A DNA stretch of 64,000 bases from Cryptomeria japonica. Taxonomy: Eukaryota; Streptophyta; Pinopsida; Cupressales; Cupressaceae. This document shows positions 34,649-47,100 of this stretch, piece by piece. The notes below the pieces were generated by a model that was given only the letters and a program-made list of their open reading frames with translations, was not told where the DNA came from and did no database searches. The stretch is from positions 143,245,976-143,309,975 of the forward strand of contig NC_081413.1 of the NCBI RefSeq assembly GCF_030272615.1, given 5' to 3'. A program made the translations under genes and the position numbers. Each line of letters opens with the position of its first letter. The first letter of the stretch is position 1.

Positions 34649-37110
34649 AGATTATATATGTTAAATTATCTTTTTATCTTGAAAAATATTTTTTTGATCA
34701 ACACAAACACCAAATAGTCATAGCAATGAGGAGAACAAGTCTCGAAATGATCTACTTAAACAAAAATTTGAAAAATATTGTTATAGTTTTCATCTCTTTT
34801 AAATATTTTATATTGGTTGCACAATATAGCGGAAGGAGAAAGAAAAATTAGGTAGGTGCCTTCATTTTAAATGTATGGGGTAACCTTTATATTTAAAATT
34901 ATATATAAATTTTATATATATTTTTAGAATTATTATTGTCTTCTTATTAGAGAAAATATAATGTTTAAAATTACCAAAAGTTAGGAGTCTTTTTAATAAA
35001 TGTCCAAAAAAAATGTGTATTCAATTTGAAGTGAATCATAATAAATATGTCTCACAATAGTCAAGTGACAATATGAATGGCTTTGATACAAAAGAGTTGA
35101 AAATAATCCAATAATTATATATATTCTTATCATAGATTAAATTATGTAAATAGATTGTATTATATAAAAAATAACATCCTTCTAACAATCTTAATAAAAC
35201 TAAAGCATACCACATTTAATAGATTATTGTCATATATGTATTAATACTTAGAGTTTATTATTTTCTTATTAAGTTTTTGAATAAAAGATTCCAAATGCTT
35301 TAGTATTTTTTTTTTTTCAATTATTCAAAAGACCCAAATAAGAAAAGATGCTCCATCTCACTCACTCCTATCATTTAATATGCTAATAAATTTGTATTTA
35401 TTAAAACTATTGGCATCCTTCATTATGTGTTATTTAGTGTAGTGATCTTTTCTCATAAATTTCATGTCGAATCACCAGTGGATAATCTATCTTAAATGCT
35501 GAATCCTATGATACATAAGATAATCAAAATATTCTCACCCTACTCTATATAGATCTCTTAGTGTCATTAACATATTAGCCATCAAATAAGTAATGTTTGG
35601 TTTGGTATTTAATTGTCGTTTCAACTAATTTTGAACCAGTTCGTGTAAGGTAAGCATGTTGTTTTATTTTGTAGAATATTAAATATTTTATTTATTATTT
35701 TTTTATATAAGAAAGGTCTTTTAATATATTTATTTTAACTATATATAAGATATTTTGAGGAATTATTTTCAAATAGATATTTTATCTACATATATGTATA
35801 GAATAGTTAAAATGGGATTTACTATATTATTTTAATTCTAAGAAAATGGAATAATTTAATTAATGTGAATATGTGTAGGTTTTAGGTAATAGAGAAGTAT
35901 GTGTAGAAAGGGTGAGGGTTTTATAAGAATTATTTTAAATTGTATATAAATCAATTATAAGAAATTACATTCATTACATCAATCTTGACATGATCATGAA
36001 ATTATCTTTATTAGACATGACATAATTTTGTATTATATTAGAGCTTCATAATCTTAGGGACACCCACTTTATCCTAAATATTAATAAAAAATAAAGAGAA
36101 TATCAAGGTTGTGCAAATTTAATATAATCCTACACAAATTTCTTAAGACTGAAATTGTTGAAAATGTTTTCACAACATATCTTCACCCCCTTCATGTCAT
36201 CCATACATGAGGCTTGGGAATCTAGATGAGTTCTTAGCTTGGATAATCTCAAATTCCACATCAAATAAAGGGTTAGATAGGGAGATGCTATCCTTTTTTG
36301 GTTATATGAACAACATGGACATCTTCATTCTTGAGGGTATTGGCATTATCTTCTACCTCCATTTTAATTTCTTTCTTATTCACACTGTTGTGATAAGCAT
36401 TATCATCTTCCTTAGTAATATATTTATAGTTTATTTCTCTAATTTGGCCTTGAAAATACCCTTAGTTATACCCTTGGGAATGGGATAGTATTTCACATAC
36501 ATTTTTTTTTGTATTTAGAAAAAAAGAATTTAAGGATCCAAGCAATTGTACTTTACACAAAATTGTCTTATTTCCAATTGAATAGAGATAACGTTAGGGA
36601 TATTAGACCATAAGTTAATAGAAATAAAAAATGGCATTCAAATGAGGGAGGGTGACTCTAGATTCCTCGACTTATATCACATTCACAATAGGTCTTAAGA
36701 CATCAGAAATGAATTTCTACTATTAGGGAGACACTTTCCTCAACTCGTGAAGATTTAACCATAGCTTCTTAAAAAAAATTATTTGGAAACCAAGGGAAGG
36801 CCCTAAACAAGAACTATTCAATATTCCAAAATTCATTTTTCACAACTCTATCCTACATTCCATGGTTTCTGAAAAAGACAACAAATAAGCCCTTCTACAA
36901 AATATCTAAAAGAAAAAAGAAAAAGAGAAAGAGGAACATAACCCCAATTTATTTCCCCACACATTGGCAATCCATTCATCGAAACTTTTTCTTGAAGGAA
37001 TCAAATTTGTATCCAAACAGAAAAAGAAAATAGCAATACTTTGAAGTCTAGTTTCCTTGAAGCATATCTACATTAGGAGAGACATGGAGGACTCTAGGCG
37101 GGGAGGACAT
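34649..37110. other. AT-rich DNA with no gene seen
   Basis: Short open frames in this stretch (for example 36207-36488) have no family signature and AT-rich composition. No LTR boundary or RNA gene was seen. Confidence 0.6.
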
Positions 37111-37119
37111 CTTGCCATC

Positions 37120-37390
37120 TTTTCCTGGTTTGTTTTCTCCTCCACCAATGAGGCTTCCTGCTCCCACTCCAACAGTTTCGATCCCCAGTAGTCAACCATC
37201 GTCCTCCATGAATGCCAATGAGATAGGAAACGCCTCGCCAGTCGAATTAGAATTTACAACATCCTTGTAAAAAGTTTTCTGGTAGGGTTCTTCTAAAGCT
37301 GCCTCAGATTTATTCATCAGATCTATAAATATTGAATTATTATTAATTCCATCTCCGACTATGGTATTAGCATCATCCTCGCCCATTCGT
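37120..37390 (-). other. Short open frame of unknown origin
   Basis: The minus-strand 64-residue frame (MGEDDANTIVGDGINNNSIF...) has a polar, acidic composition unlike its AT-rich surroundings, and a further minus-strand ATG-free frame continues toward 37110. It may be a fragment of a LINE ORF1 or of a captured gene; no domain was recognised. Confidence 0.25.
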
Positions 37391-37879
37391 CAGCTTTCCC
37401 AATATGATGTACAGGTATTAAATGTGAGTTTTAATGACCTTTCAAATCTCAATGTCGGTTAATGGAAAATCAACAAAGATGAGATTAGGAAAACAAGCCA
37501 AGCACACCAGCTGGTGAGAGAAAGAAAATTAAATTCAAACTTCTATCAAAATCCACAAGCACAAACGAGGTTAACACATTATACCAACCAGATGAATACA
37601 CAAAAGGATGAACAAATGGTTCATAACAAAGAAAACACTTTGGAAAAAAGAGAAACTAAGAGGCCCAAGAGTATCTAAGGTCAATGAAGAACTCTTTGTA
37701 GCAATCGCAAAATTTTAGCAACGGGCAGTTTAAATCACACAAATTAAGCTTTAAGTTTTGACTTTTAGATTTAAAAATGTTAAACACTCAAAGTTGATTG
37801 ACATTCTCTAGGCTTAATATGTTGCTTACTATGTGTGGATTAAGATTGACCGTCCAAAAGCAACAATTGGAGATGATCG

Positions 37880-38675
37880 TTCAATTTCGAGATAGCTATG
37901 CACTCACCTTCTTGTTCAATTCAAGAATCACTAGTGGTTTCTTGCTACACTCTTCTTGGCACCTTCTTTCATTTGAGGACACTCAAAAGTATGATGACTA
38001 TCTTCTCCACATTGGAAACAATAACCTTGGAACCCTCTACTGTTACTACCACATCCTCTTGATGAGAACTCTTTTTCCTTTGTGATTTGGCTCACTTCCT
38101 TGCTTGTTGAACTCGTCTGTGTATTCTTTTACACTCATATCTTTATGCTTCAGATTTTGTAGCTTCTTGAATAACTTCATTTCATAGTCTCCAGGAATAA
38201 ATTTTCTCTTTAATCTAGTAACCATTTGACTCCATCTTGTTATCTTAGGGTCTCCATTCATTACCCACTCTTTCTGCAACTCTTTCCACCATAATGCAAC
38301 ATGTCCTTTCAACTTTGTTTGAGCCAACTTTACCCTTTGCGGATCTTTGATTTCCTCCACTTCAAAGTATTCTTCTAGCTCCCCTATCCAATTAATCAAT
38401 TTATCCAAATTTAATGTTTCAAATAATCTTGCCACATCCATTTTGTTACTTTTTGTGATTCTCAAAAGAACCCTAAAAAATCTTTCTTCAAGATCTACAA
38501 GTTGTTCCTCTTCTCTTTTGTGTTCTTGTTCTTCCAATTCACTTCCTTCTTTTCTCATATGATCTCTTGAATTTCCTACAGTTAATCTCACCTCATTTCT
38601 GATATCATTTCATATCATCTCTCGAAATTTCTCCAACACCTCCTCAATTCTGGACATTCCTCTTTGAGGCGGCAT
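37880..38675 (-). pseudogene. Ty3/gypsy gag with zinc knuckle
   Basis: It starts at the methionine at 38673-38675 (complement), MPPQRGMSRIEEVLEKF. A stop at 38614 interrupts the helix. The capsid core contains LKGHVALWWKELQKE, KRKFIPGDYEMKLFKKLQNL and DMSVKEYTDEFNK, the retrotransposon gag domain. After a frameshift a zinc knuckle CFQCGEDSHHTFECP is seen near 37985-38030 with all four ligands. The reading ends by 37900. Upstream sequence to 38870 may be its leader, where the palindromic unit begins. Confidence 0.88.
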
Positions 38676-38941
38676 CTCTATCACTCTTTCAATTATGACT
38701 ACAAGCTCTCACTGCTCAGGACTTCTTTCTTCCACCTGCAACAATCCTTTTGAGCTCTCCACAACCGCTTCGCACTCTCAAGTACGAACTACCTCACGAC
38801 CAGTGATCTGTTCACACAACTCCTCTCTTTACCCACAAATCCTAATACAAATTGCCTCACATTTGGCACTCTACCTATGGGCGAATGCACCAAGATGGGG
38901 GGCCAAAAATATGCCAAAAAACGTTTTGGTCCCCAACAAGC

Positions 38942-38977
38942 CATTTGGTGCACGCCTTATTTGGCGTGCACCAAATA
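38942..38977. repeat. Palindrome, left block
   Basis: ATTTGGTGCACGCC and GGCGTGCACCAAAT form perfect 14-base arms around a short TTATTT-type loop. The word family recurs at 26209-26325 and 42272-42371. Confidence 0.9.
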
Positions 38978-39126
38978 TGAAAGCACATATTTAAAAGTTT
39001 GAAAATCGCTTTTTGGAAACCATATTCTGCTAAACCTACGTTTTGACTTGCATATCTCGCCTTCCAGACTACACATGCCAAATAGAGACATAGTTTTGGC
39101 TTCCAATAGTGTGAGATCTTCATCAA

Positions 39127-41105
39127 AATGGCACCACGACGTCGAGGGGGTCGAAGAGGTATGTATTTCTATTTTTTTACTCTCTAATTTTGTTTAATAT
39201 ATAAAATAAATTAGGTATTTAAATTGAAAGTTGTTTTAAATTTCAAGAAATCAAAATCCATCTGAAAATGTTGAAAACTCACCACCACCTCCTCATGAAG
39301 AGCCTTCTGAAGAAGAGGCATAGCCAACCCCTCCCCCAATTCCTAGACATCCCCCAAGAAAAGAAGAAAACATATTAGGGCAAATTGAAAACAACTTGAG
39401 GAGTTGATAAATAGGCTGAAAGATCCTAATTCCACAACCTCTCATAGGACAAGCCTTGCGGAGCCACTACAATCTATTATAGCCCATGTAGGTTCAGTGA
39501 ATGGTCAAATTAATATGTGGTCCAACAAAAGAGAAGAAGAAACACAATTTTATGCAAACAAGTTATCATATGTTGCAATAAAGAAGAATAAAATAAACAA
39601 AGTTGACCTATGTGCACTTTTCACGGACCCTAGATCCAATCAACCCTTACAGCCTGGATGTAGGAGGTTCCTTATCCATTGGTGCCAGGTCATGAAGGGA
39701 TAAGGAATAACTTTTGGGATAGCTGGTGGATGGTTTTTTATCAACCGCCATGTAATAATCATGAGGTGCATCAGTACTTTTTGAGGAAACTCTATTGTGA
39801 GTTTGTCCTCAATGAGATCCCTAACTATTTTGACTACCTAAATTTTCAAGGTAGGGGTGGAGGATCGTCACATGACAAAGCAAAGGCACAGTGTGACCCA
39901 AACCTAGCACCGAGACCCTTGGGTAGACCTATGGTGGAGCACATGACTATTCCTTCCATTGTGAAGGGTAGTGTTGAGGTGGATACCTTAGAGTCCATTA
40001 GCTCATTGACTCGGACGCTCAGACAGTATGTTGAGTCTCTAGTACATGTTGATGCAGATGAATCTTATAGGCCTCGAGTTCCATCTCACTATTATCAATC
40101 ATGTAGGGCCATTTGCACTTATCACCCTGATAGTAATCCAGATGCACCTACACAACAGTCATCTGCTACAGAGAATATGGTCATGACAGAGTGTCTGCTG
40201 AGTGAGACATTCGACATTGATACCTAGGTAAATTTTTGCAACTTCATTTAATTTTGTTTATCAAATTTTATTTTGAAGTGTTAGAATAACTAAATTAATA
40301 CAATGATTGTGATAAAATTGTAGGGTCAAAGTGTTTTTACTACCTATGGCATTCCCCCAACCACATTTTACACAACACCATCAAGGATCAAGTAGGTTTC
40401 CAATAAATAATTCAACTTTTACATGTGAATAGTCAACATTAGATTAATGGTTTTCTCATAAGTCACTTTGGATGTCAAATAGTTTGGTGTTGGAGCTTCA
40501 ACATCGACACCTTCCAGTGAAGTTCGTCGAGGCACTTACATCGAGGTAACCTTTATTCATTAACAGTGTGGTAAAACAAGTTTAGTAGTTTTGATAATTG
40601 AATAATAGTTATTGTTTCATTTTCAATTGTTGACATCAGATACTCCTCTTGATGTTCGAGCTACATTGGATCATGGTGTTCCTATAGTAGTAGCAAGTTT
40701 AGAAGCTTTGATAGAGGTATGAGACAAATTAGTACATTTCAATTGTTCTTTTAATCGTCTATATTGAAAATTGTAATGATACTTGTATGTAATTTCATTT
40801 CTATCATAATGCTTGTTGTAGGGCCTTGTCAAACCTGAGCATGATCATCCCCCAATTGTGGATGAACAGAGTGATTATATGTTTTCAATAAGTAATTGTT
40901 TTATTATTTGTCATTCTACAATTCATTTTTTATATATATTATATATTGATGTTTATAGTTTTGATTGTATCAGTTGGAGCTCCAAATAAGTCTAGAAAGT
41001 AGGACTAGTGAGTGCATTCAAAAGACACCAGCATCGCATATATCTCCATCCCCTCAACTGTTGAATACAACTCGTGATCTATTTCTTGGTGCTAGTGGGA
41101 AATAA
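39127..41105 (+). pseudogene. Decayed multi-exon-like gene, unrecognised family
   Basis: A possible first exon MAPRRRGGRR ends at a GTATGT donor (39159). After an AG acceptor (near 39248), frames read QNPSENVENSPPPPHEEPSEEE and, after stops, DPNSTTSHRTSLAEPLQSII and FTDPRSNQPLQPGCRRFL. A frameshift at 39690 leads to VPGHEGIRNNFWDSWWMVFY, HQYFLRKLYCEFVLNEIPNY and a proline/serine-rich tail, ending at 40227. Later coding-like pieces (40324-40392, 40640-40715, 40823-40880, 40975-41105) are flanked by GT and AG words. At least four stops or frameshifts make it a pseudogene. I recognise no domain; it may be host-derived, captured, or the element's own. Confidence 0.4.
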
Positions 41106-41467
41106 ATAGACTAGGGGCCTCTATTGTATGTCTGAATGGCATTTTTTAGCATATATTTTATATTATGTATATGTGACATTTTATTGCCATATGGCAAGCT
41201 CGTATCATTGTATTGGATATATATGCTATACTCTTATCGACATGAAACATTTTATGACTTTATGACTATTTTGGTTAATGCAAATCATATTACAACTATT
41301 ATCCAAAATCGCATATATAAATTTGATGATTGAAATTGAGTTTCTCTAATTGTAGAAACATTTTTGTATGTGAAATATTATATATTCTATAGGTTTTATC
41401 TACAATTCTAGTTACATTTATTAATTGAAATCAATTTTTGTTCGATAATTCAACTTCATAAGCAGAA

Positions 41468-41568
<101 letters not shown>

Positions 41569-41888
41569 AGGATAGGGAGGAAGAATAGAGATAGGGAAAT
41601 ATAGTAGGGGAGGGAGGAATAATAGTGATAGGGAGAGAGACTTGAGAGAAAGAGAAAGGGAGTGGGAGGGAGAGAGAGAATGAGAGATAGAGGGAAATAA
41701 AGAGAGACTTGAGAGGGTAAGAGAAAGGGCGGGGGACGGGGAGGGAGAGGAAGATAATGGGGGAGAGAGACACTTAAGAGAGGGGGAGAGAGTGAGAGAT
41801 AGAGATGAGAGAGGGATAGAAAGAGAGACCCCAAGTGAAAGATAGAAAGAGATGGATAGACCAAAGAGAGAGAGTGGGTGAGGGAGAT

Positions 41889-41890
<2 letters not shown>

Positions 41891-41932
<42 letters not shown>
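41891..41932. repeat. (GA)n microsatellite, second tract
   Basis: A 42-base GA repeat in the same GA-rich block (41565-42030 is GAGAG/GGGAG-rich throughout). Confidence 0.95.
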
Positions 41933-41934
<2 letters not shown>

Positions 41935-42271
41935 CCTGAGAGGGAAGGAAGTAGAGAGGGAGAGACCTAAGAGAGAGAGGGGCAAGGGTTAAGGAAGAGA
42001 GAGGGGAAATGTAAGGAAGAGACCAGGGAGATAATGTTGATATGAGCATGTTGATTACTGAAATTTGACTAAGTCTAAAATTTATATGAATACTCTAAAA
42101 ACTAGAATCTACATTATATCTCCTAAAGATCTGGAACCACTCTCAATCATCCTGATAATATATACATAAAATATAACTTAAAGTATAAGTCACATTTTTA
42201 TTCTTATACTTAAATGTTATATTTTATGTATATATTGGGGAGAGAAAATTTTGTGCAAAGATGAATTTTTC

Positions 42272-42400
42272 CATTTGGTGTGCACCAAATGTGTCGCCTT
42301 GGGAAACACCAAGCCTGGCGCACGCCAAATGTATTTTCAATTTTTTTTCCATTTGGTGTGCGCCAAATGTGTTGCCTTGGGAAACACCAAGCCTAAGGCT
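42272..42400. repeat. Two 79-bp tandem units with palindromes
   Basis: CATTTGGTGTGCACCAAATGTG begins the first unit at 42272 and CATTTGGTGTGCGCCAAATGTG the second near 42351 (first 20 bases each similar). Both are followed by (T/C)GCCTTGGGAAACACCAAGCC. The palindrome pairs 9-base arms CATTTGGTG and CACCAAATG. The first unit also contains GGCGCACGCCAAATG. Confidence 0.88.
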
Positions 42401-42993
42401 TGGACGCCCTTCTTAGGCCTGAGACGTGTTTTCCAGCAAATATTGAAAATTTTCTAACTTTTTGTTCGTGCTCTCCGTCAAGTTTGCACGTGTTTCAATG
42501 CAATAAAAAAACACCATACAATCTTCAAGCTCTTCGTTAGCTATCCAACCATATAATTCTTTTCAAATTTTGATAGTGTTAAGGTCTTCATCCATAATTT
42601 CTTTTGTTAGTGTGTCCATTTTTTGTCAAAAACCAACATGTCATATTTTGGCCATAGAGTTTTACTCGTTTATTCAATTTTGAAAAAAATTACATTTTTA
42701 GAAACTAGATTGCATTCTACACAATTTTTTTAAAAAACTGATTTTTGATTAGTTTTCACAAATTTTGGGGGCGAGCACACTCAAATTTTTGTGTTTTAAG
42801 ATGTGTCCACTTCAGAAATTCATAAAAATTCAAATATTCATAAAAAAATTAGACTAAAAATATGGCATAAACTCCAACGTGTTAGCTCCTTTCTCACCAG
42901 AGTGATTTGCAAAATTCTAAAAAAAAGTTGACGTTTTAGGAGCACCACATTTCATGCTATGTTATTTTTTTCTGAAAAAACGGGACAATAAAT

Positions 42994-43902
42994 TGTTGGA
43001 ATCCAAGAACACTGAGAGGGGGGGTGAATCAATGTTCTGCCGGAATATTCAATTTTAACCTTATTATAACATACATTCACCAATCGGTAAACTGGTACAT
43101 ATATAATTGAAAGAAGTAAAGTAATCAATGAACCAATCACACAAATGCACACCATAACACAAAGAATTTATACGTGGAAAACCTCAAAGAGGAAAAACCA
43201 CGGTGGGATTTGTGACCCACAATATCAATCCACTGGCCATATGAAAAGATATTACATAATATGGGGGCCTGCATATGCAAGAAGGCTTACCGCCTAGAGC
43301 ACACTGGTCAACACAAAGGATTCTCACTGACTACAATCACTTTGAATACATAAAACTGAACTCATTTAATGCATTTGTTATGCCTGATTGAGTTTTGGTT
43401 CAAGTTCTGACTGTTCCGGTTCTGAAATCCTTAAACCCTTACCGGAATAACCTTCACATCCAAAATCATCTACAGATCATTACACAATATTGATCCCATA
43501 CATAAATGACCTCCTATACATGATCTTTGCATTACAAACATCATACTCTACCTCATACATCAAAATGATCTAATAACTGACCTATATACCCTTATAGTCC
43601 TTCATGACTCATGTCAGCTTACATAGATATTACAAAATGATTATACATGTCATCTTATTACATATATACATAAATAACAAAATGATTTGTCGATTGCCAT
43701 ATCTCCCAATGATGTCGACCTCCAATACCGGTACCTTGTATGTAAATCATGTAAGCCTCCAATGCCGGTATTCATAGAATCGTTCCTACTGGTGAAGATA
43801 CATGTTGGTGTCGGTGAGGTACCAAACCAAATAATGAAGTCGAAACATGTTGCCATCAATGACAACATATGAAACCAATCAAATGAGTGTCAATAGACAA
43901 CA
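42994..43902 (-). repeat. 3' LTR of the non-autonomous element
   Basis: On the minus strand it opens TGTTGTCTATTGACACTC and ends CTTGGATTCCAACA. It carries the AACACTGAGAGGGGGGGTGAATCA word and matches 50415-51347 closely by eye. It is preceded by a polypurine tract and followed by TAAAT. Confidence 0.93.
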
Positions 43903-43916
43903 ATCTCCACCTTTGG
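43903..43916 (-). other. Polypurine tract of the non-autonomous element
   Basis: The minus strand reads CCAAAGGTGGAGAT directly before the 3' LTR, as needed to prime plus-strand synthesis. Confidence 0.8.
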
Positions 43917-44199
43917 CATTGATGGCAACACTCATGTGAAAAATGATAATGGTTTCCATCTATCGGATTCACCCTGAGACGGCTCCCCCTGAGCTAAATA
44001 TTCATCTTTGATCCTGATCTGTACAAATACCATGTATCTCTTGATGTCAAGGATTTATTTTTCACCTATACCTCCCCCTTTGACATCAATTCCAAACAAA
44101 CACCAAAAATTGGGACAAAGAATGAAATTTTGTACAAAGAATGTGTCCCAAAATACCTTATCGGAGCTAAATATACTTGAAAATTTTAGGATAGGTTTT

Positions 44200-47100
44200 C
44201 TCCAAAAGCTCTAGATAAGTGCCTCAGCCGGATTTGAATGTGTCAGATACTAATACAAGTCCATTAATCCTATGAGCATGGGACTCTTTCTCCTTAAGCT
44301 CTACCGGTGTGGGCTTGCTAACCATATCAATGCATTCCTTTTTATGCACACTAAAGGAGTCCAACCGGAGACTCACCAATCCTCTGATCCCTTTAGCTCT
44401 CCTTATGATTTTGTCTCTTTCCCTTTCAAGAGCTGAAATTTGAGCTTCTAATACCAAAATCTGCCCATCAATAGATGTAGTCAAAGAATTGGAACCATCA
44501 AAAAAATTGACTATACCTACAATTTTATCCTAAGAGTCTCTAATGCCTTTATCTATATCTGTAGTAAGTAATCTGGTGTTGTAGCATACTCGATATATAT
44601 TTGTACATTGCCTTAAAGCATTATCAATTAACTACAATTTGCCAGTAATCTCTTTCTCTTCTGATTCAATCAACTGATCAAAAGTGGCTCTCTTAGCTTG
44701 AGTGAATCTTTCCAATGTCTGTCAGTTAGATATTTGCTGCAGTGATTGGAAATCCTTAGAAATGTGATCAGTAATTATTTTGAGCTTGTCGGATGGGCTT
44801 GCTCCTTTGTCAAACTAGTACTCTAGGACAAGTCAATGCAAAATTGGAATTGACTGATCAATTATTCCTTTGTCCATTGGTCCTTTCTTCATCATCTTTT
44901 GAGTAGCTATCATCATAAGCTCAATAGAACTCATCTTAGTTATGCTCTTCTGCTCTACCTGGGAGGTGTCAATTGACAACAAAGATGTGTTGGCTATCAG
45001 ATTCCTCTCCCTTTTCCTCTGATGGTTTAATACCTTTAATAACATCCTCTTTTGCACCGGTGGGTTCGCCACTTGGTGTAGTATCAGTTACTGTCAGTTC
45101 CACATTAACTGTACCCTCAACCTGTACATTCTAATCCAGAGGACTATTGTCCTCATTATCTGTAACCTGTGCATTTTGTGTATCTGTCAGTATATGTATA
45201 TTATCTACTTCTATCGGTATCTCCTCTCTGTCCTGTACATTTGATTTTGTCGGGGGCTCTACATCCAATGCCTTAGTATATTTCAAAATTGCATGTGAGA
45301 CACCCATCACACCTTTGCCTTTCCCTTCAGTCGGGATGTCAATAGTCTCAGTCTTAGCTTTCAGTCAAGAGAAGAAACCAGGGTTGTCGACAAAGAATTG
45401 AACCCATGCCTTGTGGGTTTCAGTGATTATTTCATTAACCCTACCTGCCATAAGGCTAATTATCCTGTGCTTGCTACGGAAAATTGTTCTATCTGCAACT
45501 TCAAGGGTCATATCTAACTCATTTGGAGTAATAAAACCACAAGTAGTTAATAACTCTTGAATTTTTTATGCACTTATCCTCCTCCATAGTAGATAATCTC
45601 CTAGCATCTAGATTATCATACAGTTGTGTCGGTATTTGCTTCTCAATTTCTAATAAAGCCTTCTTAAATACATGGACAGGTATAACAAAACTGCTTCCTC
45701 AATTTCTTTCAGCTCATCATCATCTAACTGCTCATAATAGTGTTGTATATTTTTCAACATACCATCCTTGGTGATTTCATCTATCAGTTATGCACAAGTC
45801 TTGGGAGGGATTATAGATACATTACCGGTTACAATAGCAAGGTATATGTCATCCCTCTTCTTTCTTCTACCAGTATTGGATGGTGTAGAGGGTTTAAGAG
45901 ATGTTTCCTTTGGAGATATTTTCTTTGCAGGTTGGCTGGTCGGTACCTTGATTGTGACCTTTCTTACTGGCTACTTCCTTTCTTCCTCCTTAGACTCCTC
46001 ACCTTTCTTCCTCAATACCCTCTTGAATTTTAAAGGAGTGTAATCTTCAGTTCCAGAGTCTGATGGAATAGGCTCAATGAAGATTTCAAGCTCTTTCCTC
46101 TTCCTTCCTTTTGTCGAAAAAACATCCATTAAGGCCTTGATGTCCTGGGATACTTATTCAACAAATTTGTTGGCCTTACCTTGTTGTTTCTCCCTCTTCT
46201 TCCAATTGAATTCAGTTTGAACCTCTTGCTTCTTTTTCTTTGTAGTACCAAAGGACTTTTCAGCCTCATCAATTGGAGCACCAATCAATATTTTAGCATA
46301 ATCATCCAGAATCACAGCATCAACCTCATACCCCATCTCCTCTATCCATATCTTCTAAGGTTTAACTACTTCCATTAAGGTTTCATCTTTTTTTACCATA
46401 AAGCAGATCTTGGTTGAGTATTTCTCAACAATATGTTTAGGAACCCTCTCTCTGGATTTCATTGCTTTCTGAAATGCCTTGAAATAACCCCAAACCTTAT
46501 CATCTCACTGGCTACCCAAGCTAGCAATAGATTCCTTCAATTGTTTGCCTACCGGGATATCAAATTCCCACTGTCTCTTCTCAAAATCAAGAGTTTCATT
46601 AATAAAAAATAGCATTAAGAAGACAATGAGATTCCCATACCAGAATATCCCCTTTTTCTCCCTTTTAATCTTTCCAAGGTTAATGATCAACTCATCATTC
46701 ATCCATCCATAGAGATCTATTTGTTAGCATTTTCACAAAGGGAGATTGTTAGCATCTCAGTAAGTTTGTTGGTATGAGGATATTGAGAAGGTTGTTGGAG
46801 ATTGTTGATATAATTAAGGATGATTACTATCTTAATAACATTATTTTGTCATTGATGTCAAGCAATTGATTTTCTGATTCAGTATCATGTTGCCATATCT
46901 TAATGAGTATGTTTTGATAAGTATAAAGATGTCAGTAAGAGACACGGAATGAATGTGAAAATAAAAGGGAAATAATAAGTTATTCAATGGGCAACTATTA
47001 CCGTGTTAGACAGTGATGAGATTATGTTGTTTTGATTGTTTTGATATCCTATATATGAGTATTCAAAGACTGAACAAGAAGGAGAAAAGATTTCAAGCTA

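Noticed and set aside
34585-34851. Open frame starting in the right arm of the hairpin
   Set aside because: AT-rich, no motif; half of it is the inverted-repeat arm.
45140-46043. Plus-strand ORFs with hydrophobic stretches
   Set aside because: They are opposite-strand shadows of the minus-strand second ORF of the 42994-51347 element.
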